From Acidobacteriota bacterium (GTDB taxonomy: Bacteria > Acidobacteriota > Terriglobia > 20CM-2-55-15), in the NCBI GenBank assembly GCA_003223895.1, contig QHXD01000453.1, positions 4,894 to 12,212 on the forward strand: a DNA stretch of 7,319 nucleotides, in the 5' to 3' direction. The notes under the pieces are model-generated. The model saw only the letters and a list, made by a program, of their open reading frames with translations. It did no database searches and was not told where the DNA came from. This document shows, one piece after another, positions 6,801 through 7,319 of the stretch. Numbering within the stretch: the stretch's first letter is position 1; each line of letters begins with the position of its first letter. The position numbers and the translations under genes are program-made.

Positions 6801-7169
6801 CCCGATGTCCGTGCCATAGAGGAACGTCCCATCGCCCCAAAGTCCGTACAGGCCTTGATACCGATATTTGCCAAAATCCCCTTGGGTGGGGACGTTCGTA
6901 GAAGCAGTGCGCGAGAGAGTCGTCACGCGGGCCGTGCTTAGCTCGATGCGGCGGACGGTGTTCGAGTCCGCGACATAAAGATTCGCACTATCGCCCCACA
7001 TCGCAGTAATCGCCTCGAACCGGGAATCTTCTCCGACTCCGTCAACGATCATCGGATTTGTCGGCCGTCCGGCGAGGACACTGGAGGTGTACGCCTCAAC
7101 ATCCTGCGCGTACGTTGTTACTTCCGGGAGCCCGAACAGGAAGGCCAAAACAAGGAGATACTTCTTCAT
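3879..7169 (-). CDS. Large secreted NHL-type beta-propeller protein with C-terminal repeated modules
   Basis: Taking the ATG at 7167-7169, the protein has 1096 residues and begins with a good Sec signal (MKKYLLVLAFLFGL...YAQ, about 1-22). An open extension to 7211 adds 14 residues that would bury this signal, and an AGAGAAG ribosome-site-like run at 7174-7180 also favours the inner start. Residues 53-650 hold about 12 propeller repeats of the form GLWGD..LYV.D...N.VRR.DL.TG.V.TLAG, enough for two six-bladed propellers. Residues 670-1096 hold beta-rich modules: units at about 670-815 and 887-1050 are homologous, each with TPS.....F..NGV..(S/T)EA(S/T)VP and ending in NER(S/G)(E/D)FL(I/M)TT. A linker (826-886) starting HYAAGGGWTTELLLVNP separates them. 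A second such linker begins at 1062 but breaks off after HIVDGG into a Pro-rich tail, suggesting 3' truncation. A binding or surface role is likely; no catalytic residues were identified. Confidence 0.88.
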   Translation of the reverse strand: MKKYLLVLAFLFGLPEVTTYAQDVEAYTSSVLAGRPTNPMIVDGVGEDSRFEAITAMWGDSANLYVADSNTVRRIELSTARVTTLSRTASTNVPTQGDFGKYRYQGLYGLWGDGTFLYGTDIGANTVRRIDLATGGVQTLGSVFFPWGLSGKGNNLYVASSAASRVMQVDSTTGRSSEFAVTGRGTPQECTGGSGCFGYLQPAPRSLWADSQSLYLTGYSGTVKKVDLATGVQTLLPAVPFDIGPITGTTGRLFVAAKIGSQLGSVSIDTGEFTPIALAADKITALWTDGSSLYVAVGHPQNSDGQAIRRVDLSTGAVFAFAGVVRTSESADGAGAAARLQNPEGIWGDDQNLYVVDQFSFTIRVVDRVTGAVSLLAGQPGVQGTQDGVGPNATFALPHRIWGEGRRVYITDANSIRSINLDTADVITLAGIAGQPGAVDGFGSDARFRNPTGLWGSNGILYICDSDNTVIRKLDLASGGVSTIAGAFGRPGTNDGMGADARFQLPTGLWGDGTTLYAGDVGTIRTVSISTGEVKTLATVPLGSIRALWGRGRVLYAVSSFSYGLANFKTGVRLYRIDLDSGRISEPVYGQDESAAGQPILLSASQPITPLTDGDGLWGGETDLFITEYRNNTIRHLTPDVLPSLTRIQVPNPGYSSRITTGSAPAVSVGYAEITVEPGSATPSGFAIFALRQNGVLISEASVPAAPAIRSGRISATAAGVVNTGLAIANPNSVEAAISFYFTDAAGRNYGQGSFTLAPRAQVARFLTQDPYKGPSTIEGTFTFVSSVPIGAVALRSYINERSEFLMTTLPVVDLARQSSAPATVTHYAAGGGWTTELLLVNPSDQAISGTVQPIGGGTAFRYGIPSRTSQKFLFEGTADAIKSGAFRVIPDTGMTPSAACIFSFVKNGVRVTEATVPDVPTSAAFHAYAEIAGNVLSGAPGSIRSGFAITNTSTAPVDVTVEVTTSDGMNLPLGGTGFVQGTIHIEAMSHVSMFLDELFPGPTGLAILAWAPGAFFLRLSTRLPDISVVGLRGHYNERGDFLITTTPTIAEGTVPDTSPRYLPHIVDGGPSLQAFPQRPGISPKPAPLCPCLPTE

Positions 7170-7183
7170 GACACTTCTCTGAG

Positions 7184-7213
7184 CATATAGCACGCGATGT
7201 GCCGATGTCACAA
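7184..7213 (-). promoter_or_regulatory. Candidate promoter of the propeller gene
   Basis: On the minus strand TTGTGA (7208-7213) and TATATG (7184-7189) are 18 bases apart, and TG stands one base before the -10 box, as in extended -10 promoters. Both hexamers match four of six consensus bases. Transcription would start close to the ribosome site at 7174-7180, giving a very short leader, which weakens the call. Confidence 0.35.
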
Positions 7214-7249
7214 AGGGCTGGATTCGAATCTGCTATAGCCAAGCGAAGG

Positions 7250-7318
7250 TCAATCCGGCTGAAACCCAAGCCAGTCCTGAAGTTCAGCCTGTTCATTCAA
7301 TTGCGCCTTCAGGTGTTT
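7250..7318 (-). CDS. Possible C-terminal fragment of a gene entering from the right edge
   Basis: On the minus strand one frame is open from the window edge to TGA at 7250-7252 and gives 22 residues (KHLKAQLNEQAELQDWLGFQ, then PD). The other two frames stop within about 27 bases. The peptide looks like an amphipathic helix ending in a short hydrophobic turn, which is plausible for a real C-terminus. About half the codons end in G or C, so coding bias is weak. If real, the propeller gene starts 80 bases downstream on the same strand. The family is not recognised. Confidence 0.4.
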   Translation of the reverse strand, partial: KHLKAQLNEQAELQDWLGFQPD

Positions 7319-7319
7319 C

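Noticed and set aside
7199..7212. CRP-like half site TGTGA...CACA upstream of the propeller gene
   Set aside because: Only one half matches well and it overlaps the candidate -35 box, so the match is easily due to chance.

Overview
The window looks like a chromosomal accessory region of an environmental Gram-negative bacterium with GC-rich third codon positions. The gene content suggests Acidobacteriota, perhaps a Bryobacter/Solibacter-like lineage: a heme/copper oxidase-like secreted protein, a large secreted NHL-type propeller protein with lineage-typical C-terminal modules, an exported sugar-isomerase-fold protein, a small zinc-ribbon protein and a small helical protein. This assignment rests on protein style only, because the window holds no ribosomal or other marker gene.

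Layout. Bases 2-121 are the 3' end of an unidentified plus-strand gene. Bases 122-929 carry no convincing gene but are rich in structure. There are two short stem-loops, a degenerate array of about 11 units with a 20-21 bp period and some inverted units at its left end (171-445), and a REPIN-like doublet of two short palindromes in inverted orientation with outward GTAG/CTAC boxes (514-591). A 69-aa helical protein follows (930-1139). It converges on a minus-strand gene (1168-2496) for an exported protein that fuses a c-type cytochrome domain to a PHM/DBH-type dicopper monooxygenase fold, with all expected copper ligands visible. Upstream on the same strand lies a 64-aa zinc-ribbon protein (2601-2795). 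A divergent intergenic region (about 2796-2972) with an inverted repeat and a candidate promoter separates it from a plus-strand exported TIM-barrel isomerase/epimerase-like protein (2973-3872). That gene ends 6 bp from the 3' end of the convergent 1096-aa propeller protein (3879-7169). At the right edge, a short open frame (7250-7318) may be the C-terminus of another minus-strand gene.

Function. Three of the four larger or complete enzyme-like or binding proteins carry export signals, so the region mainly encodes envelope or periplasmic functions: redox/copper oxidation, sugar metabolism and a surface or secreted propeller. The genes alternate in strand and do not form one operon, so a shared pathway is not demonstrated. 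The most interesting signals are the REPIN-like doublet, whose arm differences keep each short hairpin paired; the heme-dicopper fusion; the helically phased 21-bp array; and the propeller protein's apparent loss of its last C-terminal module.
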